Below are positions 52,300 to 63,209 of a DNA stretch of 64,000 nt, piece by piece (position 1 is the first letter of the stretch; each line of letters starts with the position of its first letter). The translations under genes and the position numbers were made by a program. The stretch is from Breviolum minutum Mf 1.05b.01. Its lineage: Eukaryota; Sar; Dinophyceae; Suessiales; Symbiodiniaceae. The notes beneath the pieces are model-generated. The model worked only from the letters and a program-made list of their open reading frames with translations. It did not search any database and was not told the origin of the DNA. The DNA lies in assembly GCA_000507305.1 (NCBI GenBank), contig DF239802.1, forward strand, positions 99,884 to 163,883, written 5' to 3'.

Positions 52300-54160
52300 G
52301 TTTTCCTCCCAGAATTGCTTGAACTGAATGTAGCTCAAACCCTTTCTTCATTTACTGATGTAAATGGATTGGCATAGCCCTTGCAAGCTTTTGGACGTGT
52401 GTTGTTTTGACCATACTTTCATCACGTAAGTGTTCAAAGCATTGTCATTGTCCAATCTCTTTTTTGCAACCGTGGTTCTTACCTATTCACTCACAGAGCT
52501 TTGGCCTTCTTGAGCGGTTCTCACAGATTACAACTTCTTGTTTAATATTTTGGATACTGGCCTGCTCTTGTCGTAGAAAAATATCTACTTCCGTCCATCA
52601 CTATTGAATCTAACTGTCTGTTCTTTCTTGTTGCTATTTCTGCCTTCTGATTGTAGTTGGATCTTTATGACAGGATTTTTCATACTATAATATCTTTGAT
52701 AGGTATTACCTCTTTAAATCAAGTTGGGATGTCTTTTCATGCTACAAAGATTTAACACCCTGTACTTAAGATTACAATGCTAGCATATTTAGTTCATAGT
52801 GGAGTGCAACAGGAAATTAGTGATAATTGTTTTGTTTTTTGTGGAAATCAGTCAGTGAAGAAGATGAAGTTTCAACAAGTGTGTTGTCAAGTGATTATGA
52901 ATCTGTCGGGAAAAGAAATGGTAATTGGAGAAAACAGGACAATGGATTTTACATTCCTAAGCCCAACGACAAAAACTGTTTCAACAAGTATTGTTTGGAA
53001 AAACTGAATTATGATTGGATTTGAGATACAGATACGGTACAATATTGAAAGGAATTACAAAATGTCAAACAAGTGTGGAAAATATTTGCAAGAAGCAAAT
53101 ACTAATATGAATGAGACATCGAATGTCAAGTCTCAAGAAATGTTTAAGGTCGATATACAAAACAAGGCCTGTTCAAACAAATCAGAGGAGTATCAGAAAT
53201 CAAAATCAAGGAAGGAAACGCAATAGAGCCAGACTGTTAATGTCAATGATATAGTTGAACACAAACGAGAGGTGCAAAGATTTGTTAAGGTTTGTTTAGA
53301 TACACCCCCCCCCGAAGAGTTAGGAAAAAAAACAACCTTTTACTTCCAGAAATCCTGTGATAGTATATTACAAATCATGGTAATGAATCTGTGGAAAAAA
53401 GAGAATTGCTTTTGCATACTGAATGTATTTGCTATTGCAAATGGTCAAGAACTGTTGATTTCTTACAATGATTATTTTGATCAATACCAAGAAGGATAGT
53501 GATCATGGAAAACAATTGCGAATGAACATACTGAATAACTAAATCAAATACCTGATTTATCTTTTGCAATTTACTTTCTCCTAAGAAAATGGCTAGTCTT
53601 ACTGAAATATGAGATGACTAAATATGAATATGGTAAAGGAGTGATTCATCTCTTAAATCTGACTTTTTAATACCGAAAAGTGCACACGCTTTTTGAAACT
53701 AAAAGCAACTGCAAATGGTAAAGAGTTGCTTTCTGTCTTTCAATCTGTTTGTCAATTAAGGCAAATGAATCTGCTTCTTGAAAGTGTTAGCTAATGAATG
53801 TCATCTCCTACAATCGGTTTTACAACAAAAGTAAATGAATTTGAATATGTCTATTGAACAGATTCGTTGATGACTGTGGTAGAATTTTTATGTCTCTTAC
53901 AACATGTTTTTTCAATGAAAGCAGATGAAGATGCTTCTTGAAATGTTAGTTAATCGATGTGGCAAAGGATTCTTGTATTCTCTTGAAACCAATTTTTTAA
54001 GATAAGCTTGATAGCAATTTCAGCTCTTACAATCCATATACAAGTTTTGAAAAGGGTAGATTCTTCATTGTGCTTGTTGATTTTCTCAAACAATGAAAAA
54101 ATGAATAGTTCGAAAACTGATGTGTGTCTTATTCATCTTATGCTGATAGGTACATGATGT
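52300..54160. other. A/T-rich block with decayed tandem repeats
   Basis: This block is more A/T-rich than its flanks. Plus frames at 52827-53024 (ending PKPNDKNCFNKYCLEKLNYD), 53011-53226 and 53272-53499 (ending NGQELLISYNDYFDQYQEG) look like pieces of one decayed or frame-broken protein. From about 53430 to 54060 similar segments recur about every 100-130 bp (GCTTCTTGAAA, TCTTACAA and a GGTAAAGAG-like core), each more degenerate, giving peptides such as ANGKELLSVF and CGKGFLYSL. The family is unknown. Confidence 0.4.
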
Positions 54161-54169
54161 GCTAGAAAT

Positions 54170-56950
54170 TATCTTCTAAATATTTTTTGGGCCCCCAAAA
54201 GATATACCAAACCTTGGTGAAGTGACAAAAAAGTCTCAAGCTGCCTGGCTGACACCTTCCAACTCACACATCTCCTCAAACCTCTGGCTGTGAGATCAAA
54301 ATTCTTCGGAAAAACCCGGTGCAATTCAAAGCATGTTTGACAAAAAAGCATTCAAAACATGAGAAGAAAAAACAGTACCGGGCATTCTTTGAACATCAGG
54401 CGGAAGATCCACCTGCGACATTGAACCCACAGTCAAGTTTGAGTTCAATATCTCCGACGCACTGCACAAAGCAAGGCACAACTAAGCTTGGCCACCTGCA
54501 GCTCCACCAAACCCTCTGCAAGCGCAGAGGCCCTTGCAACAGATTGGCTTCCAATGTGTTTCACAGTTGCACCAAACAACTCAATCTTGACCCCCCATAA
54601 AATCGATCAGGAATGGAATGTGATGCACAAGCTAATCAAAAGATTAAGCAACAGGATCAAAAAGTCATATAATGGATCAGTCAATAGCGGCTCATAAACG
54701 GAAATTAAGTCAAGGGAAACAAGTCAAAGTGTGTAGAAGATTGATTGCATTATATGATCAAAAACAAACAAAGAGCGCAACAAAGTACGTGGAGCACCCT
54801 CAAAACTGCCAAGCCTGGGACTGAGCAACCCCAGTAGCGGAAGAATCACAGAGGCAAAACCCTGCAACTCCAACACTAAAATGATCTTCATCATCTCAAG
54901 GCCAAAACCATGTAAAGGCGCGATTGAACGTTGCACTGTCTTGCCTGGGTCAAAACTATTTGACCCATGAGGCAACTCTTGCTTCCAGCTCACTTGGGCA
55001 TCGGCATGTGGCCGCCTAGCGGTTACACCTATTTGGGCAAGGGTCTGTTAAATTTTTTGAGCCTAGTTTCAATAACACACTAAAGGATGTGGATGTTGAT
55101 CTGAATTTCACAACACAAAAAATAATTTGATGAAATAATTTGATGAAATGACAGGGTGACTTGCGCAAAAACCTACATTGCTACTTTGGTCTGACGCATA
55201 AGATGCGATTCCTTATGTTGACACACCAAGGACTGTTCTTGTGGCACGAGCAAAACAAAAGCTGCCCAGGGTCTAAAAAGCAACCGCAAGAGCACAAAGT
55301 TGCATTAAAAGATGTGGTTACAAGGGGGGTTATTGACATATGGTATAATTTTCCTTGTATTGAACTATGCACGACAAAAATTGTTTTTTTTCCACAGCGT
55401 TTGGTGAAATGGAAATAGATTGGGGGCAGGACCCATCTACTCTTTTTTGGGCCAAAGTCTTGCAGGCAGTGCTGTGCAAAGAGCAAGGTAGCCGAAAGTC
55501 AAAGTAGACGACAAAACTCAAAGTGAAGCATAAATAAAAAGTGCAAATGTGATTACGCAAATACAATTCGGATATTCATCCAAATCGTACCCATATAAAA
55601 TATGTTCCTGAAGGTTATAAAACAAACGAAAAACACGGACAGGATGGTAGCATTCAAAGTTCAAAGTTCCCGTTTTTGTCCGGTTTTGATTGTGCCATTT
55701 TGTTTGAATAGTCTCGCGGTGATTTTACGGCATGTTTATATTCTTGACAAAATGATTGGCTGGCGATGTGGGTGGGCATGTGGCTGATGAACGCAGTTGT
55801 ACAAAAGGTGGGAAAAAACGAAAACAAAAGGATGGTAGGACGAAGAATTGGTGATGTGTGCAGCATATCGTCGGTGGTGGTTGTTTACGCATGCTGAATT
55901 AATTGACCACGAACTACAACCTTTGTCGGAAACTACGTGAAGGACCGTCACAAATGGAAAGAGGTTCATCATTATCACTGTACATACATCGTACTACCAC
56001 AACTCAATATTCTATGGTTCTGATGATTCTGTAGATACAAGAATTGCATGCAATTGCACTGAAATTTAATTTTTCAAACCAAACCATGTAGCATTGGTTA
56101 CTAAATTTGCAAAGTTTGAAATAGGTGACACTTGTTTCAAAGATATGTATTCTTATGTCAGTCTACGAATAGTTAATTGGGCGAAAACACTGTTTTACCC
56201 GAAAATGGATAAATTAAAAAAACAAAATTAAGAATTAAAAACACCGCAAATTATGTTTTTGTTTTTGTAAGAGCAGAAAAATGTGTGGGTACATGTTATT
56301 ATGAAGAGGTGTCCTGCGTGCTACATTACGCATCTTGGCAAGATACATCAGCCTCAGCAGAATCACATTCCTGATCACCATTGTCAAAATATCATGCTTC
56401 ACAATATTTCACATCCTGATACAACAATGTTCAAATCACGTCGACGATATCTATCCAAAATTAGAAGACGTCTTTTTTTTTCATGTTTGTTGCTGTCGAG
56501 TGCAAAGTCATTCCACTTAGACGTAGATCAAAGATGTTCGCTTACCTTGTTGAGTGACACCATGCAATTTTCACTCAAACCAACCTCAAACCAACCTTTA
56601 CAGCAACCCACCTTTACACCAAAAAGGTTTGACAGCAACTTCAATGTCAAATGACAAGGCTAGTTAGTTCCGGAAATGTTCTGTGTGGAAAGAATCGTGC
56701 CGACATGTGATGTAAAGATGTCTTTTGCTAAAACATGCGACGCTTACTTTCTTCGGCGACATGATGTGACGCCAGAGTAAGTATTGCCCCTGCCAGGCGA
56801 ATCACAGACAGCTTGTGTTTTTGATCTGTAGCCGAACGAGCATGAAACGTGGTCGGTCACAGACAACAGATAGAGTGCCTGACAATTTAGACCTTCTCAA
56901 CAACAGCAACCACATGAACAACAAGATCGAAGGTCCAGCAGTGCAATCGG
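54170..56950. other. No gene recognised
   Basis: Mixed composition with short frames on both strands. Those at 55161-55418 and 56283-56654 have no splice or family support. Confidence 0.45.
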
Positions 56951-56954
56951 AATC

Positions 56955-57417
56955 ATGTCCTTTTCAACAAAGCAGAGAACCACAGTTCTCCCCTTCGCAA
57001 CAACCATCTTCATCTTGTGGAAGCTCTACGAATTACATTGGGAGTGCACACGGAGTTGGATTTGCCACCCAGTTCCTCCCCAAGCAGTGTTCAAATTCTA
57101 TGAATGGTTTGAAGGCCGGAATCTTGATGAAGATTTGCAGCTGATAGATCAAAGCTTGGAACACTCACCAAGGAGTGATGATGATGTTTGTTCCTTTGCT
57201 TGTTCGTGTGGCGCAATCAGCAGACGTGGATTTGGAAAGAGTTGAAACGACCTTTAAATTTTTTCTGGAAATGCCTAGAAGTTACATTCCAAATAACTCT
57301 TATGTTGTTTTTCATGGTTGCACAGAAATGTTTATTAGGAGTTTCTGGAACGAAGCGTGGAGAGATTGTGACCGCCAGAAGCTATTTTGCGTCAAGAGTT
57401 TTTTAACAGTGATGTGA
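56955..57417 (+). pseudogene. Plus-strand ORF pair interrupted by a frame change, unrecognised
   Basis: One frame to about 57180 carries PPQAVFKFYEWFEGRNLDED followed by LQLIDQSLEHSPRSDDDV. At the GATGATGATG run the protein-like reading moves to another frame (VPLLVRVAQSADVDLERVE, then FFLEMPRSYIPNNSYVVF, HGCTEMFIRSFWNEAW) and ends at 57417. Both halves read like one protein of about 150 residues split by a one-base slip in the GAT repeat or by a short intron. I do not recognise the family. Confidence 0.33.
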
Positions 57418-57739
57418 CCAAGTGCATTTTGAGTCTGGTGGTCTTATGAAGAAAGGTTGGAAACATTCAAAGAAACAATGATGAAGATATTTTGTCAATA
57501 TGTCCAGATGGAACACGTTCAATTCCTACATACTGCAGAGGGTTGTCACTTGCATCATAGTCACCCAAAGTCCCAAATAGCCCAAAGCGAAGACGTCAGC
57601 AACCATGCAGTAATCTGTCCTTTGAAATCCAGCACAATACCCAATCGTAGTACCATCCAGCAGAAAACATTCCAATCCATGGGATCTATCAGTGGCTCCA
57701 AGCTTCAACCATAGAAATTCGGCCACCCAAAGCGATCAC

Positions 57740-57930
57740 CATAGAAATCCAAACCATCTGAAATCATCATCATGGCATGAGCCTCACAGAAAACAAGTGG
57801 TAGCAAGACTACATGCAACCCAAAACGGCCCAAATGCCATCAAAGCCAAGACCAAATATCTCAAGCACTGACCTCACAGAAAACTGATGGTAGCGACCCA
57901 CCAGCAACCCTAAGCAGTCAATGCCTCTCA
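57740..57930. repeat. Short direct repeat downstream of the frameshifted ORF
   Basis: CCTCACAGAAAAC followed by TGGTAGC appears near 57782 and again near 57869; AAATCCAAACCATCTGAAAT-like A/C-rich sequence surrounds it. Confidence 0.5.
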
Positions 57931-57939
57931 CCAATCTCC

Positions 57940-58702
57940 TCATGCCGAGCCTTTTGCCTTAGGCTTGGCTGTTGCTGCTTTCAATTTCGGCTTGGCCCCA
58001 ACAAATTTTCGCTCAAAGGTCTTGTGGGCTGCCCCTTCCTCACAAACATCCCAACATTGCCTCTTCAACCATGCTGCTGCATCGAAACCTTGGCTGCGGC
58101 AAACAAACACCATGCACCTGTAGCTGTCAAGTACCTGCGCGACCGTAGGTGCCACATAGCCATGATAGATATCCACGCAGTTTGGTATCTCCACCACGAG
58201 CACGGTCTCCCATTTGAGAGTTTAAGAGCTGCAAAGAGGCCAACGCTGGGAGTTCGCAAAGTGCCATGCCCCATTCTTCATCACTCAATACTCCCTTCGC
58301 GAGTGGCACTGCTCCATGGATTCCACCATTGTTGACAGCTGAAACCGCTGCCCCGTAGTGTCCAATCGGCAATGGCGGCACTTTGGCTGAGTCTGCTGAA
58401 TCCATCTCATCACAAATTGCATCCAGCTCCAGCTTGCGTGCCAAGATCTCCTCTGGGTCCTCAACAAACTCAAAGCCATCAAAGCCTTCCAAGCTGTTGA
58501 CTGAATCGGGAGTCAATCGTCGTTTGGAACCATCCGTCATAGCTCCAACCATAGGCAGATCCTGCCCGGGCCCTCCAGAGCCTTTCACCAACCCGTAAGC
58601 CTTGGCCACATGTTGTTCCAACATAGCGGTATCTCCATGATAGTGTGCCCTGGCCAACAGGCCCACCAGAGAATCAAACTCGGACTTGTTCAGTCCGGCC
58701 AT
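57940..58702 (-). pseudogene. Frameshifted paralogue of the 195-residue ORF
   Basis: On the minus strand, ATG at 58702 opens MAGLNKSEFDSLVGLLARA, then a Gly-rich linker, GAMTDGSKRRL (matching GAMTDACKRR in the ORF at 60873-61460), an acidic segment (FEFVEDPEEILARKLELD), and SDEEWGMALCEL and YLSWLCGTYGR, which line up with QWGRVCID and LGFIKNKYGK of the paralogue. The frame stops at 58127, but an overlapping frame continues smoothly to 57940 (LDSYRCMVFVCRSQGF, then a Lys/Ala-rich tail). The homology continues across the frame change, so a single small indel near 58127-58150 is the likely cause. An intron or programmed shift is less likely. Confidence 0.5.
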
Positions 58703-60352
58703 GAACCAGATCAAGGGTTGATCACTCTACAATGCAAAGTTCCAACCAACAAAACCAAGAGACACCCAGTACAGCGAAATGACTTCCCATCAAAAAGGAG
58801 GTGATCCGTCTATTAAAAATCGTGAATAAAATTTCAACTTGACATGCAGTGCAGAATCTAAGGTCAAGGTCACAACTTTACGGTCCTGGCCAAAAAGCTA
58901 AGGGCGACACATTCCAGTCTGCAAAAAAACGACATGTGGTTCACAGTGATTCCTCTTCAAGACTAACACTGCAAACCAAATCTGACATCCATCTGGAATA
59001 GTTGAAACTGACAAAGGTTTAACCGAAGGCCTTTTCAAAAAAAAAACTTCTCACAGCATGATTCTACGAAACGAAACAAGACATGCACAGCAAAACTCAC
59101 CAACCTAACATGCATCAACCTTTGCAACACTCTCTCTTGACTGCTTTTATTGCATTGATCAAAGCACGAGCTAAGATTCGGTTGTACTATCAAGTGTCAG
59201 TCCATGAAACTTCGGACAACGGAGCGTGAGACCCACAGTTCCAAGTTCCAAACCATCTACCCAGATTTATACCGACGCGTTGCTCTAAACTGGAAGACCT
59301 TACTAATAGGTTTTCCAGTCTTTGACTTGTACTGTGCTTGGCAAAGGTGAACATCTTGCGAAAAACAAATCAACCCCTTTTCTAAGGTCTCGACAATGAG
59401 GTCTTGGTTCCGCACTGCATTGTTCTTTGCCAATTTAAACGACAAACAATGACATTTCGGCTCTTAACTAACCAAACTCAAAGCTCCAGTTTTTTTTGTC
59501 CATTGCTGCGCGCATCATCACGATAGTGGCAGTCATTGTACCCTGGGCTTGAGATCTGAGATATATCCAGGACTTGTCTATAGACGGGTCCAGTAGGGAA
59601 ACAACAAACCAACACAGCAAACCAAATAACACAAACCGAACCAGTCCTGCGAAAACACAAAACCCAAAACAAATTTCGTTGAACCCCAAGGCACAACCAC
59701 TCCAAATCACTTCTCCAGCAAACCTTTTGCTCGACACACGAACACGAACCAACCAAGGAGGATGGCTGTCTTTCAGTCTTTAAGTAAATGCTACTTCTAG
59801 CATTACTTGTTTGTTCTCAGCTCTTGTGACACATCTGAGCCAAGCTATACAAAGCAAAGCTTCATGAATGCAAAGGAGCATTCAAACACGGACACTCTAT
59901 TCCAAATGTTTAAGGAAACTCCATTCCCAAACTAATTCTTTAGGAGGTCAAAACCTTCATTCCAACCTTCTATTCCAAACATCCACTTAACATCTCAACA
60001 CAAACTAGAGACAGGAGCAATGCTTTGCTCCCCCCTCAGATCGAGTCTTTCACCACAGGCAGAACGCCTAACTGAGACTCTTCTCATCACTGAGGGGAGC
60101 AAAGCACCACAAAAGATGTTACCAAATTGTGGATGTGCATGCATCTTACTTTCAAATCATCAAATCGCCACAAAAGTTCACCTGGCAGGCAAACATGGCA
60201 CATGGTAAAAACCATTCGAAACAGTTTCAAAGCCCCTAAGCTCTAGAAACCAAGACAAATTCCCTTCACTCACTCCACGCACCACGAAGCATCACCAATG
60301 CTTCTCATACTCTTCCAGAAACCCAAATGAAACATCGTTCCAGATACAAATC

Positions 60353-60451
60353 CCCAGATATCAAATCAGAAACCTTCGCTCCCAAAATGAATCGCCAGAA
60401 ATCAAAACCAGAAACCTTCCCTCCCAAAATTGAACCTCCAGAAACCAAAAT
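60353..60451. repeat. About 40 bp degenerate tandem repeat
   Basis: CCAGAAATCAAAACCAGAAA followed by CCTTCCCTCCCAAAAT is present in two near-full copies from about 60353 and 60392 and a partial copy from about 60435, between the two gag-like ORFs. Confidence 0.7.
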
Positions 60452-60656
60452 AGGATACATATGAAGCTCAACATCGCACCAGTATAAACACAATGCTCCG
60501 AATATCCAAATTTCCTCACCCCCTTTCGATGTGAGATTCGTCCATCCAGTGTTGAACTATCGTATTGAACGTATAGTAGCATATCAACTCAACCTGCTAC
60601 CTTACAGCAACTCATCGTGATGACAAAGTCCAGAAAATACGATGAATTCAAAGTGT

Positions 60657-60790
60657 GGAAACCCAAAGCACGTCAGCACCACCTAAGTGACCCTGACATT
60701 ATCAGAAACCACGGGATGTTCATGTCAAATTCAATGGAAACCCAAAGCGTATCAGCACCACCGGAGTGACCCAGACACTATCAGAAACCA
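60657..60790. repeat. Direct repeat, 55 bp copies 79 bp apart
   Basis: GGAAACCCAAAGC, CAGCACCACC, AGTGACCC and ATCAGAAACC recur in the same order at 60657-60711 and 60736-60790, just downstream (minus sense) of the intact 195-residue ORF. Confidence 0.8.
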
Positions 60791-60872
60791 ATGAAAGTCT
60801 TTGTTTGACATTGCAACAATACATGCATATAGCTTTCGGCAATACTCGCAGATAGAAGATGGCCTGAGCCAT

Positions 60873-61460
60873 TCAAACCAGCACACGATTGTATCCACCT
60901 TTCTTGACACCTTCGAACTTGATTTTCAACAAGTACCGTGCCAAATCCCAGGCTTGTTTATCTCCTGTGGTCTTGCCATACTTGTTCTTGATGAAACCAA
61001 GGCAACGGCTCATGTCAGAATCACCTGACTTCGCCATTGCCACAGCCTTCTCAAAACAAATTCCGAGATCTGCATACTTGTTCATATCAATGCAAACTCT
61101 GCCCCACTGATAGACATCTCTGAATTCTTCTGGCACAGCCACCGAATCATCCAAGTCAGAGTAGATTTCGGCCCAAACATCCTTTGGCGCAAAATTCTTT
61201 TCCATACTCTTCAATTTCAAATCATCTTCGGTAGGCTTCTGAACCTCAGGTTCATGATCCACTTTGTCCCATCCATCATCAATCATACGACGCTTACACG
61301 CATCGGTCATGGCACCGGTCCCGGTACCGGCAGATGAAATAGACTGGGTCTTACCACCACCCTGAGTCGAGGTGGATTGAATCTTACCACCATCCATCAG
61401 GCCAGCATCCGAAGCCTTCTTCATGAGACGCTGCAACTCAGCTAACTCACGAGAATCCAT
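60873..61460 (-). CDS. 195-residue gag-like or accessory ORF downstream of the copia pol frame
   Basis: An intact minus-strand ORF from ATG at 61460 to a stop at 60873. The N-terminus (MDSRELAELQRLMKKASDA) is helical, followed by a Gly/Ser/Thr-rich linker, the motif GAMTDACKRR, an acidic middle and a C-terminal part with QWGRVCIDMNKYADLGICF, CLGFIKNKYGK and WDLARYLLKIKF. It lacks a recognisable CCHC zinc knuckle. The same architecture and motif recur in the ORF at 57940-58702, so the pair are paralogues. It lies 409 bp downstream of the copia pol frame on the same strand. It could be a gag-derived or accessory element protein, or a host gene family captured beside the element; the function is unknown. 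Confidence 0.55.
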   Translation of the reverse strand: MDSRELAELQRLMKKASDAGLMDGGKIQSTSTQGGGKTQSISSAGTGTGAMTDACKRRMIDDGWDKVDHEPEVQKPTEDDLKLKSMEKNFAPKDVWAEIYSDLDDSVAVPEEFRDVYQWGRVCIDMNKYADLGICFEKAVAMAKSGDSDMSRCLGFIKNKYGKTTGDKQAWDLARYLLKIKFEGVKKGGYNRVLV

Positions 61461-61704
61461 GGCAACTGACTACGTGAGTAAAAAGTGTCAACCAACAACC
61501 AACAGTGAGCTACTCGGAGTGCCTTTAAAGCAACAAGCAGCAGTCGTGCCAGCTGTTTCAGTTTGCTTGTTCGAAATCCACCAGGTCTCTAAGAGACCTA
61601 GGTGTGTCCAAAACAAAAAGCAAAATGGAACCTTCCTTTCAAAGGAAATTCGCAAAATTCACAAATCGCAAAAATCCAAGCAAATACATGCAAATTCATG
61701 CCTA

Positions 61705-61840
61705 CTTTCGCCCACCGGAGTGGGGTACCTTCTTCGGTCAGTTCTGAAGCCTAAAGAAAATACGCGAAAGAAAAGCGTCCATGCAATTTGCCCACCGGAG
61801 TGGGGCCTTCTCCGGTCAGTTCTGAACCCAAAAATTCAAA
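61705..61840. repeat. Duplicated hairpin-forming sequence between pol and the small ORF
   Basis: CCCACCGGAGTGGGG followed by a CCTTCTTCGGTCAGTTCTGA-like segment occurs at 61711 and again 80 bp later at 61791. CCCAC and GTGGG can pair around a CGGA loop. The copies sit in the 409 bp between the stop of the copia frame and the ATG of the next minus-strand ORF, where RNA structure could affect expression of the downstream ORF. Confidence 0.65.
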
Positions 61841-61868
61841 CCTAACCAAAAACGACCCCAAAAACATC

Positions 61869-63206
61869 CTAGGCTCTCAGAGCTCTCTTGGCACCTTGAA
61901 TCATTGCTTTTGCAAGAAATTCAATGTAAAAGGCAGTTTCACTCCACACAACTTCTTCGAAGCTTGCATGTTCCGAGCAGTCACAAGTTGAAAACCGTTT
62001 CAAAGTTTCAATGTAAACCTTAGAGTTGGATGAAAAACCCAGACATTTACCAACAGGCTTACCATCTTTCGTCACAAACCCTGTCTTACAAAGTCGCACC
62101 TTAGTGTGATAATTGTGTCCAGCATTCTTCAAAGTCTTTTGACAGAGTGCGAAATTCCAAATATCATTGTTCCATGGCAATTCAAAACTGTTTGCATCAC
62201 CTAGCTTCAAATACCGCTCAACTTTCGGAAACAAGTCATACCATTCCCAATCAGAGTCCTTTGGCTCACCATCCCCAAAACGTTTAAGGGGTGACCCTGA
62301 CGAACATGGACTTGACACATGAACAAAGGTCTTCACATTCATGCTTTCCACATGCTCTTTAACTTTCCGAAACGTTGAATCATATTCCATTCTTTCAGTG
62401 ACACCAACGTAATGAATTCCCAATTTCTTGCAAACACGGTAAATGGAGGAATTTTCACTGCAACAAATCTCCACAAACATGAATGCACGGCCTAGATCAG
62501 AAAGTGTGTAAATAGGTCCACTCATCACTTCAAAGCCGAGGGAATCCGTGTGATAACCAAAAGCAGCAGACCCCAAACATTTTGTCAGCAAATCACTGGG
62601 GTTGTCACATCCCTTTCGAAATTCCAGGATCAATTTTTTGTCCTCAACACGTCCCTTCAACCATTCGATCCTGATTTCAAGATGGCGTGAACGCCTTGGC
62701 ACGTCCATGTTGCGAAGCAACTTAAGGGATGACTCACTATCCGAAAACAAAACCCCTGGAATCTCCTGCAAACTGGTTTCACCAAAGGACCTCTGGACCC
62801 TAGCAACAATACGTCCTAAGCTTGACATCTCTTGCGCAACATGCTGTAAAGCAAACAACTCGCTCTCCATAAAGCTCAAAGATATCATTTGCTGATGTCT
62901 ATACTTACCGTTTTCACCACGGATCCAAACACAGATAACACCCCACCAGAGTGAAATTCCCCGACGTTTCGTCACACGCAGTGGCGCATGCGAAGCATCT
63001 GAATAACAGACAAGATGCACCTGGCCATCAAACTGATCTCCTGGCTTCAAAGCCGATCCATTTGCAGGCAAACGAACCGCCACATTCCGATCTCCCATCA
63101 GGAAACGCAACAGAGCTCGAAGCCCAGCTTCCGTGTGGTTAGTTGGACTTGACTGTTGACAGGCCAGTATCGAAATATAAGCCCTCAAGTCTTGTCTTGT
63201 TTGATA
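61869..63206 (-). CDS. Ty1/copia-like polyprotein 3' part: RNase H plus a methyltransferase-like C-terminal domain
   Basis: The minus-strand frame opens after TAA (63209-63207) with TRQDLRAYISILA, the conserved end of copia reverse transcriptase (usually TRPDI), followed by SPTNHTEAGLRALLRFLMG. A full copia RNase H domain follows: YSDASHA, FMESELFALQ, LFSDSESSLKLL, RRSRHLEIRIEWLKGR and NPSDLLTKCL supply the catalytic acidic residues and the usual terminal motif. After a linker comes about 200 residues not found in classic copia elements: FVEICCSENSSIYRVCKKLG (like a SAM-binding motif I), VHVSSPCSSGSPLKRF (like the PC loop of cytosine methyltransferases), a Cys/His patch CDCSEH, and VVWSETAFYIEF near the end. 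Reverse transcriptase, integrase and gag are missing upstream, so the copy is 5'-truncated, yet this part has no frameshifts. The frame has no ATG at its start. Confidence 0.85.
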   Translation of the reverse strand, partial: YQTRQDLRAYISILACQQSSPTNHTEAGLRALLRFLMGDRNVAVRLPANGSALKPGDQFDGQVHLVCYSDASHAPLRVTKRRGISLWWGVICVWIRGENGKYRHQQMISLSFMESELFALQHVAQEMSSLGRIVARVQRSFGETSLQEIPGVLFSDSESSLKLLRNMDVPRRSRHLEIRIEWLKGRVEDKKLILEFRKGCDNPSDLLTKCLGSAAFGYHTDSLGFEVMSGPIYTLSDLGRAFMFVEICCSENSSIYRVCKKLGIHYVGVTERMEYDSTFRKVKEHVESMNVKTFVHVSSPCSSGSPLKRFGDGEPKDSDWEWYDLFPKVERYLKLGDANSFELPWNNDIWNFALCQKTLKNAGHNYHTKVRLCKTGFVTKDGKPVGKCLGFSSNSKVYIETLKRFSTCDCSEHASFEEVVWSETAFYIEFLAKAMIQGAKRALRA

Positions 63207-63209
63207 TTA

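Larger units (their letters stand above)
58715..60872. other. Spacer between the two paralogous ORFs
   Basis: About 2.2 kb with A/C-rich composition and the tandem repeats listed separately. No long terminal repeat, primer-binding site or further ORF was identified by eye. Confidence 0.45.

Noticed and set aside
53430-53499. SET-domain protein
   Set aside because: Only about ten residues resemble a SET strand; the substrate and SAM-binding motifs are absent.
61869-63188. Initiation of the copia frame at 63188
   Set aside because: The codon there is TTG, and the frame is continuous with reverse-transcriptase sequence upstream to a stop at 63207; this is a truncated polyprotein, not a gene start.
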